Assembly: GCF_002975175.1 (NCBI RefSeq)
Contig: NZ_PCNZ01000001.1
Span: 248,001 to 312,000, forward strand
Source of the DNA: Bacillus sp. MYb209
GTDB taxonomy: Bacteria; Bacillota; Bacilli; Bacillales; Bacillaceae_G
Reading direction: 5' to 3'
Length of the DNA stretch: 64,000 bases
Positions 10,416-19,918 of this stretch are shown piece after piece (position 1 is the first letter of the stretch; each line of letters opens with the position of its first letter). A program made the translations under genes and the position numbers. The notes under the pieces are model-generated. The model saw nothing but the letters and a program-made list of their open reading frames with translations, did not search any database and was not told the origin of the DNA.

Positions 10416-11297
10416 ATGAAAACAAACTTGAATATTCGAAATATTTTATTTATTTTATTAGGTTCCGCTATTTTCTCTTTCGGTATTGTGAATATCAATA
10501 TTGAAAACCACCTTGCAGAGGGTGGCTTTACCGGCATTACGCTATTATTATATTTTCTATTTTCGTTTGACCCTTCCTATACAAACTTAATTTTAAATAT
10601 TCCTATATTTTTCATCGGTTGGAAGTTACTCGGCCGAACAACATTTTTATACACATTAATCGGTACATTTAGCGTCTCTTTATTCCTTTGGGTGTTTCAG
10701 CGCTACGAGGTTCTCAACTTACATTTAAACTTGCAAAATGATATGACACTGGCTGCTTTATTCGCTGGGGCATTTATCGGTATAGGACTTGGAATTATAT
10801 TCAAATACGGCGGGACTACTGGGGGTGTTGATATTATCGCAAGGCTAGCTCACAAATATGTTGGCTGGAGTATGGGAAAAACGATGTTTATGTTTGATGC
10901 GGTCGTTATCATTATCTCTATTCTTACATATTTATCATACCGTGAAGGCATGTATACGTTAGTTGCTGTTTTTATCGGGGCTAAGGTTATTGATTTCATG
11001 CAAGAAGGAGCTTATGCAGCAAAAGGAGCAACTATTATTTCTGATAAAAACGATGAAATTGCTGCAAAAATTTTATCCGAAATGGAGCGCGGAGCAACCT
11101 TTTTAAAAGCAGTTGGATCCTATACAAAATTAGAACGTAATGTACTATATTGTGTTGTTGCTAAAAATGAAATCGTAAAATTAAAAAATATCATTATTTC
11201 AGTAGATCCACATGCCTTTGTCGCTGTAAGTGATGTACACGATGTTGTTGGTGAAGGATTTACATTAGATGAAAATAAAAAACCGTTACATAATTAA
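10416..11297 (+). CDS. YitT family membrane protein (DUF2179 C-terminus)
   Basis: A 293-residue membrane protein with about five to six hydrophobic segments in the first 200 residues, including a glycine-rich stretch FKYGGTTGGVDIIA, then a soluble C-terminal domain (about 210-290) of the DUF2179 type. This is the YitT/YpjC architecture; in B. subtilis a ypjC gene lies next to ypjD. ATG with TTAGGGGGC upstream. It is transcribed away from ypjD and has its own strong terminator. Biochemical function is unknown. Confidence 0.85.
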   Translation: MKTNLNIRNILFILLGSAIFSFGIVNINIENHLAEGGFTGITLLLYFLFSFDPSYTNLILNIPIFFIGWKLLGRTTFLYTLIGTFSVSLFLWVFQRYEVLNLHLNLQNDMTLAALFAGAFIGIGLGIIFKYGGTTGGVDIIARLAHKYVGWSMGKTMFMFDAVVIIISILTYLSYREGMYTLVAVFIGAKVIDFMQEGAYAAKGATIISDKNDEIAAKILSEMERGATFLKAVGSYTKLERNVLYCVVAKNEIVKLKNIIISVDPHAFVAVSDVHDVVGEGFTLDENKKPLHN

Positions 11298-11301
11298 ATT
11301 C

Positions 11302-11336
11302 AACTAGAAAAGCTCTTTAGCTTTTCTGGTTTTTTA
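11302..11336 (+). terminator. Terminator after the YitT-type gene
   Basis: Twelve paired bases (AACTAGAAAAGC / GCTTTTCTGGTT, one G-T pair) with a six-base loop and T run. The convergent glycosylase gene ends inside it. Confidence 0.85.
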
Positions 11337-11976
11337 TTACAAATCTTTTAAGTTTCTCCAAATCCTCATAAATAAGCTCCAATAAACTCCGATTATAGAA
11401 AATAGAAGCTGGATGAAAGGTCGGAAAAATATGATATTCTTTTTCTGACCAAATAAATTCTGTACTGCTGCTATCTTTCAATCGCTGCACAGGTTGCTTT
11501 AACAATTCTCCATGAACATCCGTAATTTTATTATTTTTACCAACTAAACGCTGTAATGCAATATTACCAAGTGTGACAATAACCGGCTGCTGTATAAATT
11601 CCAGTTCATAATCTAACAAAGGTGCATGGGCAAGTATCTCACCTTGATTCGGTGTTCTATTGTACTTCCTCTGTATTATTTCGCCATTTCGTTCCCTTTT
11701 CTCTCTCCATTTATAAGGTCTACTCCGAACCGCACTCGTAATATACACTTCTTCCCTTGTAACGTGAATACGTTCTAAAAACTCCATTAAATGTTTTCCA
11801 GCTTTCCCGCTAAACGGGATACCATTATGAATTTCTGTTTCACCAGGTGCTTCTCCAACAAGCATTAATTTTGGATTTCTAGGGCCCTGTCCACTTAAAA
11901 AACCTTCTAATTGGTATATAGCACTACGCTCCTTCACTTGCTTAACTAAATAATCTGGATATTCTATGTCCGTCAC
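11317..11976 (-). CDS. Uracil-DNA glycosylase superfamily protein lacking Fe-S cysteines
   Basis: The 219 residues carry the superfamily motif GEAPGETE (near residue 42, matching GExPG of family 4/5 UDG) and the C-terminal FHPAS motif. Family 4 enzymes hold a 4Fe-4S cluster with four cysteines; this protein has no cysteine at all, and the usual K-C-R-P site reads RSRPYKW. So it is a UDG-fold protein without the cluster. It may excise uracil or another base, but activity is not certain. Single gene, convergent with the YitT-type gene. Confidence 0.8.
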   Translation of the reverse strand: MTDIEYPDYLVKQVKERSAIYQLEGFLSGQGPRNPKLMLVGEAPGETEIHNGIPFSGKAGKHLMEFLERIHVTREEVYITSAVRSRPYKWREKRERNGEIIQRKYNRTPNQGEILAHAPLLDYELEFIQQPVIVTLGNIALQRLVGKNNKITDVHGELLKQPVQRLKDSSSTEFIWSEKEYHIFPTFHPASIFYNRSLLELIYEDLEKLKRFVIKNQKS

Positions 11977-12081
11977 CTTCTTTCATCATTCCATACTTAT
12001 CTTTATTTTAACTAGTTCTATACCCCATATTCTCTCTATTATTTCCATTCGTAACATGTTATAAGATTCAATCCACAAAAC

Positions 12082-12112
12082 AAAAAAAGACTATCATAAT
12101 TGATAGTCTTTA
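12082..12112 (-). terminator. Terminator after yugP-like gene
   Basis: Minus strand AAAGACTATCA, four-base loop, TGATAGTCTTT and T run; overlaps the stop codon. Confidence 0.85.
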
Positions 12113-12793
12113 ATCGTCGCTACGCTGCATACCAGTATAAATTAATACGAGACGTAATAATTCAAATACCGCTACAGCTGCTGCTGCTACATATGTTAAT
12201 GCTGCCGCATTTAATACTTTACGAGCTTGACCGTACTCATCTGTCGATACGATACCAAGTGCTTCAATTTGTTGCATTGCACGTTTTGATGCATCAAACT
12301 CAACTGGTAATGTAACAAGTTGGAAAATAACACCTGCTGCCATTAAAATAATTCCTAGTAACAACAAACCAGACATTTGTGCAAATACACCAATTAGGAC
12401 AAAAACCCATGACATGTTTGAACCAAAATTAGCAACTGGCACTAACGAATGGCGTACACGCATAAAGTTATAGTCTTTCGCATCTTGAATTGCGTGTCCT
12501 ACTTCATGTGCTGCTACAGCTGTACCAGCAACTGAATGACCATAATAGTTATCTGTCGATAATCTAACCGTCTTTACACGCGGGTCATAATGATCTGACA
12601 AATGACCTGGCGTTTCTTCTACGGCTACATTGTACAATCCATTTTCATCTAAAATTTTTCGAGCCACTTCCGCTCCTGTCATACCTGATGTTGAATAAAC
12701 TTGTGAATACTTGCTATAGGCACTACGTACTTTTGACTGTGCATACAACGGTATGATCAAAATGATCGCGAAGTAAATTAAATAAAACATCAT
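12110..12793 (-). CDS. YugP-family zinc metallopeptidase
   Basis: Membrane protein of 227 residues. An N-terminal hydrophobic helix is followed by a soluble part with HEVGHAIQD near residue 96, the HExxH-like zinc motif of the YugP family. Two or three hydrophobic segments follow (about 125-160 and 195-217). Substrate is not known. It has its own terminator and no close partner. Confidence 0.9.
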   Translation of the reverse strand: MMFYLIYFAIILIIPLYAQSKVRSAYSKYSQVYSTSGMTGAEVARKILDENGLYNVAVEETPGHLSDHYDPRVKTVRLSTDNYYGHSVAGTAVAAHEVGHAIQDAKDYNFMRVRHSLVPVANFGSNMSWVFVLIGVFAQMSGLLLLGIILMAAGVIFQLVTLPVEFDASKRAMQQIEALGIVSTDEYGQARKVLNAAALTYVAAAAVAVFELLRLVLIYTGMQRSDD

Positions 12794-12895
12794 AAACCTC
12801 CATTGAAGTTTTAATTATAGTACTTCTCATTCTATTTTTTTCTTCCACCGTTGTCAATAAATAAACATTACAATCCGTATCTTTATTTATACGCA

Positions 12896-13681
12896 TTATC
12901 TATCTTTAGAATGCAAGTTACTTCTCCGCTTCTCTCTCTCCCCTTTATACTTTCTCCATCCAACATACGTTAAAGTGAACAAAATAAGTCCTCCAGTAAT
13001 TGTCATAAACCAAATGAGAGAGGGAGCAATCTCATCTTTTTTTACTGTATGAAATATTTTTTGCAAATCACCTTTAATAATCCCTAGTTGCATTTGTCCA
13101 CCTTTCGTTTTTAACATAACGTTACGAAATTCATCCAAATAAGATAAATGTGCATTTACACGCTGCGCTTCGTTTTCTGGCAGAGCAATCATTAAACTAG
13201 GATAAATAATATTAAATTCATTTAAAAATGTATTTAGCGTCTGTTGGAATTGTCCATCATCGTCTTTTTTCATCGCTTTTTCTACTTGAGAAAAAGCATT
13301 CATTATCTTTCTTTCTCTTTCCATCCAAAGTGGCTGATATTTAGATACTTGCGCATCAACAGCAAGTTGTAACGCTAACACATTATCAACTTTAACTTGC
13401 CTATCTAAATCTTCCGAGAGAGATTGTTTCGCCTTATCGTATGCTAAAGAAACGACTCTAATTTGTCCCGGAATTACTTTTGAATTATTTTCATTCTCCT
13501 TTGATAGAAACTGCTCTGAGAAATGGTGCAGTACTTGTATTGCCTTCTCATCTTCTTTTTTCTTCACTAACTGTAAAGAGTCATCTAGCAATCCAGTTAG
13601 TTCACTCCACTCTTCAGCATATATACGTACTGGAAACATTATAATTAGAAATGCTATCAGTCCAATTAATGTTCTCTTCAT
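12896..13681 (-). CDS. ypjB: Sporulation protein YpjB
   Basis: About 261 residues with a cleavable-looking signal sequence (RTLIGLIAFLIIMFPVRIYA), a mostly helical, charged extracytoplasmic middle and one C-terminal membrane helix (LIWFMTITGGLILFTLTYVG) before a basic tail. Size, layout and position near qcr genes match B. subtilis YpjB. The ATG at 13681 has a run GGGGGG upstream; the longer frame with 16 extra residues has no site. Function unknown; the sporulation link comes from the family. Confidence 0.85.
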   Translation of the reverse strand: MKRTLIGLIAFLIIMFPVRIYAEEWSELTGLLDDSLQLVKKKEDEKAIQVLHHFSEQFLSKENENNSKVIPGQIRVVSLAYDKAKQSLSEDLDRQVKVDNVLALQLAVDAQVSKYQPLWMERERKIMNAFSQVEKAMKKDDDGQFQQTLNTFLNEFNIIYPSLMIALPENEAQRVNAHLSYLDEFRNVMLKTKGGQMQLGIIKGDLQKIFHTVKKDEIAPSLIWFMTITGGLILFTLTYVGWRKYKGEREKRRSNLHSKDR

Positions 13682-13748
13682 CCCGGTCCCCCCTATAACT
13701 ACTAGTACAAAATATGTGGAATTGGACAAGAATAGAACAGAACAAAAA

Positions 13749-13787
13749 CAAAAAAATTCTCTTTAAACAGAGAATTTTTTCTTTGAA
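13749..13787 (-). terminator. Terminator after the DUF1461 gene
   Basis: Minus strand AAAAATTCTCT, short loop, AGAGAATTTTTTT. It separates the DUF1461 gene from ypjB. Confidence 0.75.
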
Positions 13788-14449
13788 ACCCTTTTCTTTT
13801 TCACTAAATATTTATACACACTGTAACAAAGTATGCTACCACCTAAAATCAATAATAAAATAACACATGCAGCATGCATAAAGAATTCTTCCGGTAACAT
13901 TAAAATAACCGGATCTGTTTCAATATCAAACATCCAATAATCATTGCTAAATAAAAGCTTATGAAATAATACGAAACTCTTTTCAAAATTAATAGCAATT
14001 GGTAACGTAAGAGCTATTGGAAAAATAATTGTCAGAATCGCTCCGTGAAGTAAAAACTTTTCTTTTTTCTTTTTTAATAAATACGCTCCTCCTAATACAG
14101 CAATTACAATCGTTCCATACATTATATATTGAATCTTTACTAAAACATTTTTAACATCTACAAAATGAATGCGTCCATTTGTGGACATATCTAATGTCGG
14201 CAATTGTAATGCACCTTCATAAAACGGCGATAAATATGTAATAAGCACATCATAATTTCTCTTAATTTCATCTTTCGCCATATCCGCTAAATCTGGAATA
14301 TTTAAAAAATCAATTTCAAAATAATACAACCATTTTCCATATACAACTACCGTTGTCGCGAGAGCGAAAACAGAAAATGCTATGCTATAGGAAACTACTA
14401 AAGTGATCAATCGATCCAATATGTTTATACCACTCTTATTTTTCTTCAT
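13763..14449 (-). CDS. DUF1461 (TIGR01906-type) integral membrane protein
   Basis: The 228 residues have four hydrophobic segments: about 20-40, 110-128, 135-152 and 195-215. The family-like signature lies near residue 170: LFSNDYWMFDIETDPVI followed by MLPEEFFMHA. It ends in a lysine-rich tail. It lies between ypjB and ypjA, where I do not recall a gene in B. subtilis. Function unknown; assignment is by signature recognition. Confidence 0.75.
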   Translation of the reverse strand: MKKNKSGINILDRLITLVVSYSIAFSVFALATTVVVYGKWLYYFEIDFLNIPDLADMAKDEIKRNYDVLITYLSPFYEGALQLPTLDMSTNGRIHFVDVKNVLVKIQYIMYGTIVIAVLGGAYLLKKKKEKFLLHGAILTIIFPIALTLPIAINFEKSFVLFHKLLFSNDYWMFDIETDPVILMLPEEFFMHAACVILLLILGGSILCYSVYKYLVKKKRVSKKKFSV

Positions 14450-14474
14450 TTTCTCCCCCTAAATGTCCTCACCA

Positions 14475-15047
14475 TCATAAAGAAAACTGTTTTCGGTTCT
14501 TACGTAAGCAATAATAATATGTAATACACAGTACAGCAATACTTAACCAAAACGTAAAATAACCAATTTTCTCTACAAACAAATGCATAATCCCGTATCT
14601 CGGCATTTGCCAAAATAAATAATCAATTGCATCATTATGTAATGCCCATATGCCAGCTAAAGTGAAGTGCCATTTTTTTATCCGATAAAACGGAGCATAT
14701 AACATTCCCTGTACTGCCATCGCAAAATGAGATAACATTAACATATATCCCATAAGGCCAATAGGACCTTTTACATAAATCATAATTGCATTTACAACAA
14801 CAGCCCAAACACCATATTTTATTAAAGTAACTATCGCTAACGCTTCTATTAACCCCCAGTTCTTCTTCATCAAAAAAGCAATTAAAACAAAGACAAAAAA
14901 GAGAGTCGCCATAGGGCTATCTGGTACAAACGGCCAAAATATAGGTGAGGTTTCTTTTAATTGATTTCCATACCATATGAATCCGTAAATTGTACCTAAT
15001 ATGTTAACAACCAATAAAAATAATAGTACCGAACGTTGCCTTAACAT
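14475..15047 (-). CDS. ypjA: DUF1405 membrane protein YpjA
   Basis: Polytopic membrane protein of about 190 residues with a family-typical LAGIWALHNDAIDYLFWQMP segment. The start is uncertain. The reading frame is open to 15209, but the qcrC terminator occupies 15147-15184 and a TATAAT-like -10 sits near 15125. The ATG at 15047 (MLRQRSVLL) or a nearby TTG is therefore more likely than the upstream ATG. Same neighbourhood as in B. subtilis (ypjA next to qcrC). Function unknown. Confidence 0.75.
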   Translation of the reverse strand: MLRQRSVLLFLLVVNILGTIYGFIWYGNQLKETSPIFWPFVPDSPMATLFFVFVLIAFLMKKNWGLIEALAIVTLIKYGVWAVVVNAIMIYVKGPIGLMGYMLMLSHFAMAVQGMLYAPFYRIKKWHFTLAGIWALHNDAIDYLFWQMPRYGIMHLFVEKIGYFTFWLSIAVLCITYYYCLRKNRKQFSL

Positions 15048-15146
15048 TGCATACAAGTAAACCAAGCTGTATGTCCAACACCTTTCAAACAAAGTAATTC
15101 TTTCATCGAACTCTACTCTATTATATAGCAAACTTTCCGTCATCAA

Positions 15147-15184
15147 AATAAAAAGCTGACTACAGATTTTGTAGTCAGCTTTTC
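15147..15184 (-). terminator. Terminator after qcrABC
   Basis: Minus strand AAAAGCTGACTAC, seven-base loop, GTAGTCAGCTTTTT. It ends the qcr operon. Confidence 0.85.
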
Positions 15185-15186
15185 TA

Positions 15187-15954
15187 TTATTTTTTATTAT
15201 ACTTTGCAACGAATTCCGAAAGCTTTTTCAGTTCCTCATCTGTACCTTTAAATACACCTTTAGGCATTGAACCTTTTCCATCTTTCGCAATTTTAGCGAT
15301 GTCTTCTGGTTTTAAAGTTAAGTTTTGCAAAGCCGGTGCTGCCGCCCCGCCCTGTAAATTGTCACCATGACATGTTAAACAAGTATTTTTTTGCATCAAC
15401 TTGTAGCCATCATCATTTTTATCAACTGGTGCTGTTTTTACAATTGCTCCTTGTTTTTTTGCAGCTTCCCAGTCGTGGTGTGCTACAGATTCCCAAGTTA
15501 AAAAAATAATCGATGCAATTGCTAAAAGCATAAACCCCGTTGCTACAGGACGCTTCAATGGCGCTCTTTCTGGACCTCGATCTAGAAACGGAGCTAATAG
15601 TAACGCTCCAAACGCAATCCCCGGCATAATAAACGCACCAATTACAGTAAATGAGCCTGAAGCATACGAATACTTTAATAACTGATACAAGAATAAGAAA
15701 TACCAATCTGGAAGTGGTATATATCCTGCATCTGTAGGATCCGCCATTCTCTCAAGCGGTGACGGATGCGCCACTGTTAAACATAAATAACCGACTAAAA
15801 AAACTGCACCAACCATCCATTCTTTTAACAAGAAATTCGGCCAAAACGCTTCTGTTTTCCCTGGATATTCAGAATAATCTTTTGGAATATTTGGTTTCCG
15901 GGCTACTGGTACCCGAGAATCTCCTACAAACTTCATCCCTTTGCCGCGATGCAT
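15187..15954 (-). CDS. qcrC: Menaquinol:cytochrome c reductase, cytochrome b/c subunit
   Basis: A 255-residue fusion of subunit IV (three membrane helices, PLPDWYFLFLYQLLKY quinone-site PDWY motif) with a C-terminal cytochrome c domain. The haem site is CLTCH (Cys192, Cys195, His196), and a methionine ligand is expected near KGSMPKG. Last gene of qcrABC. Maturation needs the ResABC haem-attachment proteins encoded at the other end of the window. Confidence 0.96.
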   Translation of the reverse strand: MHRGKGMKFVGDSRVPVARKPNIPKDYSEYPGKTEAFWPNFLLKEWMVGAVFLVGYLCLTVAHPSPLERMADPTDAGYIPLPDWYFLFLYQLLKYSYASGSFTVIGAFIMPGIAFGALLLAPFLDRGPERAPLKRPVATGFMLLAIASIIFLTWESVAHHDWEAAKKQGAIVKTAPVDKNDDGYKLMQKNTCLTCHGDNLQGGAAAPALQNLTLKPEDIAKIAKDGKGSMPKGVFKGTDEELKKLSEFVAKYNKK

Positions 15955-15997
15955 AATCTCCCTCCTTTTGTTCTTTCCCCTTTAATTTAGCAATCTC

Positions 15998-16672
15998 TTA
16001 TAGCGGACCGGAAATACCTTGTTTGCGAATCATGATGAAGTGGAAGGCCATTAAACCTAGAAGTGCTGCTGGTAAGAAGAAGACGTGAATAGCAAAGAAG
16101 CGAGTTAATGTTTGAGCGCCAACAATTTCGGAATGGCCAGCAAGTAATGTTTTAATATAAGGACCAATGAGCGGCGTTTGCTCTGCGATTTGAATCCCTA
16201 CTTTCGTAGCAAATAACGCTTTCATATCCCACGGTAATAAATATCCGGTAAAACCAAGACCTAACATAACAAAGAAAATAAGAACACCAACAATCCAGTT
16301 TAACTCACGAGGCTTTTTATACGCACCTTGGAAGAAAACTCTGAGTGTATGTAAAAACATCATTACAATTACGAGACTGGCACCCCAGTGGTGCATACCA
16401 CGAACAATTTGTCCATACGCAACTTCATTTTGTAAATAGTAAACCGACTCCCAAGCATTTTTAATATCAGGCACATAATACATCGTTAAAAACATTCCAG
16501 ACAAAATTTGAATTACAGTAACGAAAAAGGTAAGTCCTCCGAAGCAGTAGACGAATGCAGAAAAGTGATGCGCCGGGTTAACATGCTCAGGTACTTCATG
16601 ATCAGCGATATCACGCCATATCGGTGTAATATCTAAACGTTCGTCCACCCAATCATAAATTTTATTTAACAT
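15998..16672 (-). CDS. qcrB: Menaquinol:cytochrome c reductase, cytochrome b subunit
   Basis: A cytochrome b6-type protein of 224 residues with four membrane helices. Histidines for the two b haems are seen in RGMHHWGAS (94-95) and FLHTLRVF (108), and in the last helices. Cys43 (VYCFGG) matches the position where Bacillus cytochrome b6 binds an extra haem covalently. It starts directly after the qcrA stop codon. Confidence 0.96.
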   Translation of the reverse strand: MLNKIYDWVDERLDITPIWRDIADHEVPEHVNPAHHFSAFVYCFGGLTFFVTVIQILSGMFLTMYYVPDIKNAWESVYYLQNEVAYGQIVRGMHHWGASLVIVMMFLHTLRVFFQGAYKKPRELNWIVGVLIFFVMLGLGFTGYLLPWDMKALFATKVGIQIAEQTPLIGPYIKTLLAGHSEIVGAQTLTRFFAIHVFFLPAALLGLMAFHFIMIRKQGISGPL

Positions 16673-17185
16673 CTACTTTGCACCCCCTTTTGGCTTCGCT
16701 TTTCCTAAATAAAGTGTTCCATCTTTTACTTTGGATTCGTATACGTCAAGCGGAGCAAGAGGCGGTGTGCCTTTAATGTTCATCCCATCTTTTGTGTAAC
16801 GTCCCCCGTGACACGGGCAAAAGAATTGATTAGGATGTGCTTTGTCCGAATTCCAGTTCACTGTGCAACCTAAATGTTTACACACTGGAGAAAACGCAAC
16901 AATGTCTCCGCTTTCATCTTTATGCACCCAAGCAGATTTTGGCTCTTCAGACTTGTACCATCCGTCAACCTGCTTCACCTTAAAATCGAAGCGCTTCGGC
17001 TCTGTTGTAATATCCTTTACTTGTCCAACAGCAACCATATCTGTTTCCGCTTCTTTTCTTAACACCGGATCAAGCGCAAACCGCGTCATCGGCATTAAAA
17101 TACCCGCCGCCATAAAGCCTCCTACCCCTGTAAGTGTGTAATTTAAAAACTGTCTTCTTGACACACGATGTTCTTTCTCGCTCAC
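16673..17185 (-). CDS. qcrA: Menaquinol:cytochrome c reductase, Rieske iron-sulfur subunit
   Basis: The 170 residues begin with a twin-arginine signal anchor (SRRQFLNY followed by a hydrophobic stretch). The 2Fe-2S ligands are visible as CKHLGC (Cys102, His104, disulfide Cys107) and CPCHGG (Cys123, disulfide Cys125, His126). GTG start with GAGGGGGGAAA upstream. First gene of the operon, driven by a sigma-A-type promoter at 17261-17289. Confidence 0.96.
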   Translation of the reverse strand: MSEKEHRVSRRQFLNYTLTGVGGFMAAGILMPMTRFALDPVLRKEAETDMVAVGQVKDITTEPKRFDFKVKQVDGWYKSEEPKSAWVHKDESGDIVAFSPVCKHLGCTVNWNSDKAHPNQFFCPCHGGRYTKDGMNIKGTPPLAPLDVYESKVKDGTLYLGKAKPKGGAK

Positions 17186-17260
17186 GAAAATTTCCCCCCT
17201 CTATCAGAAATTGTCCCCTCGTGAAAAAATTATATAAAAAATAAAAACTAGGACACTATC

Positions 17261-17289
17261 ATGATATAATACCCTCTTGTATAGGTCAA
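17261..17289 (-). promoter_or_regulatory. Promoter of qcrABC
   Basis: Minus strand -35 TTGACC (17284-17289), 17-base spacer, -10 TATCAT (17261-17266). About 75 bases upstream of the qcrA GTG. Confidence 0.65.
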
Positions 17290-17326
17290 TATCATACTAC
17301 TCATAATAATAAGAACTTTCTGTTTA

Positions 17327-17785
17327 TTATTTTTTTATCCATCTTTCTTCCAACATTTCCATAATATTTTTTATGTGAGCACGAATAACTTCCCTTTTCG
17401 CTTGGTCACTAAATTGCTCTAATGATAACGATGGAAACCAAAATAAATCACCCTGCAAATCTCGCATATCTTCTTTCCATGAAAAATCACTTGTCACGTA
17501 GGCAATATGCTTAAAACCTTGCCTTTGCAAATGATCTGTCCATTCTTGCAAACGGTCTTTTTCATTCTTTTGGCTCTCTACCAAATACGTAAATGCGGGC
17601 AGTAAAAGCACTCTTCCTTTATACTCCCTTTCCAACTCCATACTCAAAGCCTCAATAAATTCACCTTGCTCTACAACCATTTTGATTTCTTTTGCTGCCG
17701 AAATAGACAAAAGGGGTATAATCCCTGTATCTACATACTCCCTCGCTTGCTCAAACTGTTCTACATCTTTTACAATCCATTTCAC
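17327..17785 (-). CDS. ypiF: YpiF family protein (DUF2487)
   Basis: A soluble 152-residue protein. It starts MKWIVKDVEQF, has the LLLPAFTYL segment in the middle and a WFPSLSLE segment near residue 115. Its length and its place between ypiB and qcrA match B. subtilis YpiF. No catalytic motif can be seen. Function unknown. Confidence 0.82.
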   Translation of the reverse strand: MKWIVKDVEQFEQAREYVDTGIIPLLSISAAKEIKMVVEQGEFIEALSMELEREYKGRVLLLPAFTYLVESQKNEKDRLQEWTDHLQRQGFKHIAYVTSDFSWKEDMRDLQGDLFWFPSLSLEQFSDQAKREVIRAHIKNIMEMLEERWIKK

Positions 17786-17857
17786 CTTTTCTCCCCTCCT
17801 CCATTTGAAATAACAGAACTTTCACTTTATATATATTAAACCATACTAAAAGAGGTA

Positions 17858-17897
17858 AAAAAAGAAAAACTACCTATTATTAAGTAGTTTTTCTTAA
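17858..17897 (-). terminator. Terminator after ypiB
   Basis: Minus strand AAGAAAAACTAC, short AT loop, GTAGTTTTTCTT, then T run. Lies between ypiB and ypiF. Confidence 0.75.
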
Positions 17898-17938
17898 AAA
17901 GTCTGAAATTCGTAAAGATTACATAATCAAAATGAATT

Positions 17939-18535
<597 letters not shown>

Positions 18536-18548
18536 GTTTCCTTCCAAC

Positions 18549-19811
18549 TTATGAAAAATCCTCTAAATTATATAACAACTCTTCAATATGAATTTGTGTT
18601 GGGTCTAGTTGTATTAACTGTGTAAATACTTCTTTCGCCTCTTTTCGCATTCCTTCTTCCAATAAGAAATAACCGTACTCTTCCAAGAAGTCTGGATGAT
18701 TCTTAAAAGAAGTATATGCACTTTCATAGTGTTTTAATGCATCCGAATACATTTCTAATTGTTTTTTTGCAAACGCAAGATCCCAAAGTAGTTGTGTATC
18801 TGGCTCTCCGCTATCAATAGCACGCTCTACAACTGTAATTAACTCTTCATACTTTTCTTGTTCTTTTAAGATATATGCATATTTTAATGTTGCACCTAAA
18901 TGTCCTGGATCTAACTCAAGCGCTTTTTGAAGCACTTCCTCTGCCTCTGCTACTTTTCCTAATTTAGCTGCAATGTTCGCTAATTCTACATAAAACGGAA
19001 CAGCAAGCTCATCTACTTTAATTCCTTCATGAAGTGTTTCATAGCTTTCTTGAAGCATTCCTTCTTTTTCATAGCTTTTCGCTAAATACATGTATAGCGA
19101 TGCGTACTCAGGGTCTAATTCTTTTAGTTCTTGCCAAGCACCAATCGCTCTTTGATATTCTTCTCCTTGATATAATGTGAAGGCATATCCAAATAATGAG
19201 TGAATATCTTTTTGCTCCTCTAAGCCCGCTTCATAGTAAGAGATCGCCCCTTCCCAGTTTCCAATTGCACTTAACGTTTCTGCAAGGCGAAGCGCAATGA
19301 CAACACCCCCCATTACTTTATGTTCCGCTAATAGCGACTCGTAATAAGTGATTGCCTTTTGTTCTTCACCTTTACTACTATATAATTCTGCTAATCCAAA
19401 CGTAATAACAGGCTCGTCAGGCATGATTTCTTTCGCCTTTAATAACTTTTGCTCTGCTACATCATCAAAACCTTGCATTTGGAATAAATCCGCAACAAGC
19501 AATAACGATTGAACATATAAGTCATCATTTTCCGGAATATCATGAAGTACTTCAATCGCTTCATCTTCTTTATCTAGATCAATATATAATTCTGCTAAAA
19601 ATACCGTAAATTCACTTTCTTCCGGATATAGTAAACGTAAGTCTTCAGTAATTGCTAGCGCCTCATCCGTAAATCCAAGTGTATGATAGTAGCGAGCGAT
19701 ATCATACTTCTCTTCATCATTCGCAACTTGTAATTGTTCTTTTAATAATTGTAATCCTTTTTCCGCTTCACCATTTTCAATATATGTAACAGCCTGTTCA
19801 AACTTTTGCAT
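18549..19811 (-). CDS. ypiA: Tetratricopeptide repeat protein (YpiA-like)
   Basis: A 420-residue soluble protein made almost wholly of TPR units of about 34 residues (for instance ALELDPGHLGATLKYAYIL and AELYSSKGEEQKAITYYESL). Strongly acidic. ATG at 19811 has AAAGGAGA upstream. TPR proteins act as scaffolds; partner unknown. Precedes ypiB with a 73-base gap. Confidence 0.88.
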   Translation of the reverse strand: MQKFEQAVTYIENGEAEKGLQLLKEQLQVANDEEKYDIARYYHTLGFTDEALAITEDLRLLYPEESEFTVFLAELYIDLDKEDEAIEVLHDIPENDDLYVQSLLLVADLFQMQGFDDVAEQKLLKAKEIMPDEPVITFGLAELYSSKGEEQKAITYYESLLAEHKVMGGVVIALRLAETLSAIGNWEGAISYYEAGLEEQKDIHSLFGYAFTLYQGEEYQRAIGAWQELKELDPEYASLYMYLAKSYEKEGMLQESYETLHEGIKVDELAVPFYVELANIAAKLGKVAEAEEVLQKALELDPGHLGATLKYAYILKEQEKYEELITVVERAIDSGEPDTQLLWDLAFAKKQLEMYSDALKHYESAYTSFKNHPDFLEEYGYFLLEEGMRKEAKEVFTQLIQLDPTQIHIEELLYNLEDFS

Positions 19812-19918
19812 AAACGTCTCCTTTAATTCAAAAAATATTCTCTTCTGTTCATTTATCATAAGCAACTAGGTGTAAGAACGCAACCTTTTGAGTGAACTGC
19901 CTCTTCCTATACTTTCTC

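Noticed and set aside
10150-10419. Open frame of 89 codons on the plus strand
   Set aside because: It lies over the tandem bcr-like repeats, has no good ribosome site and ends inside the next gene's start.
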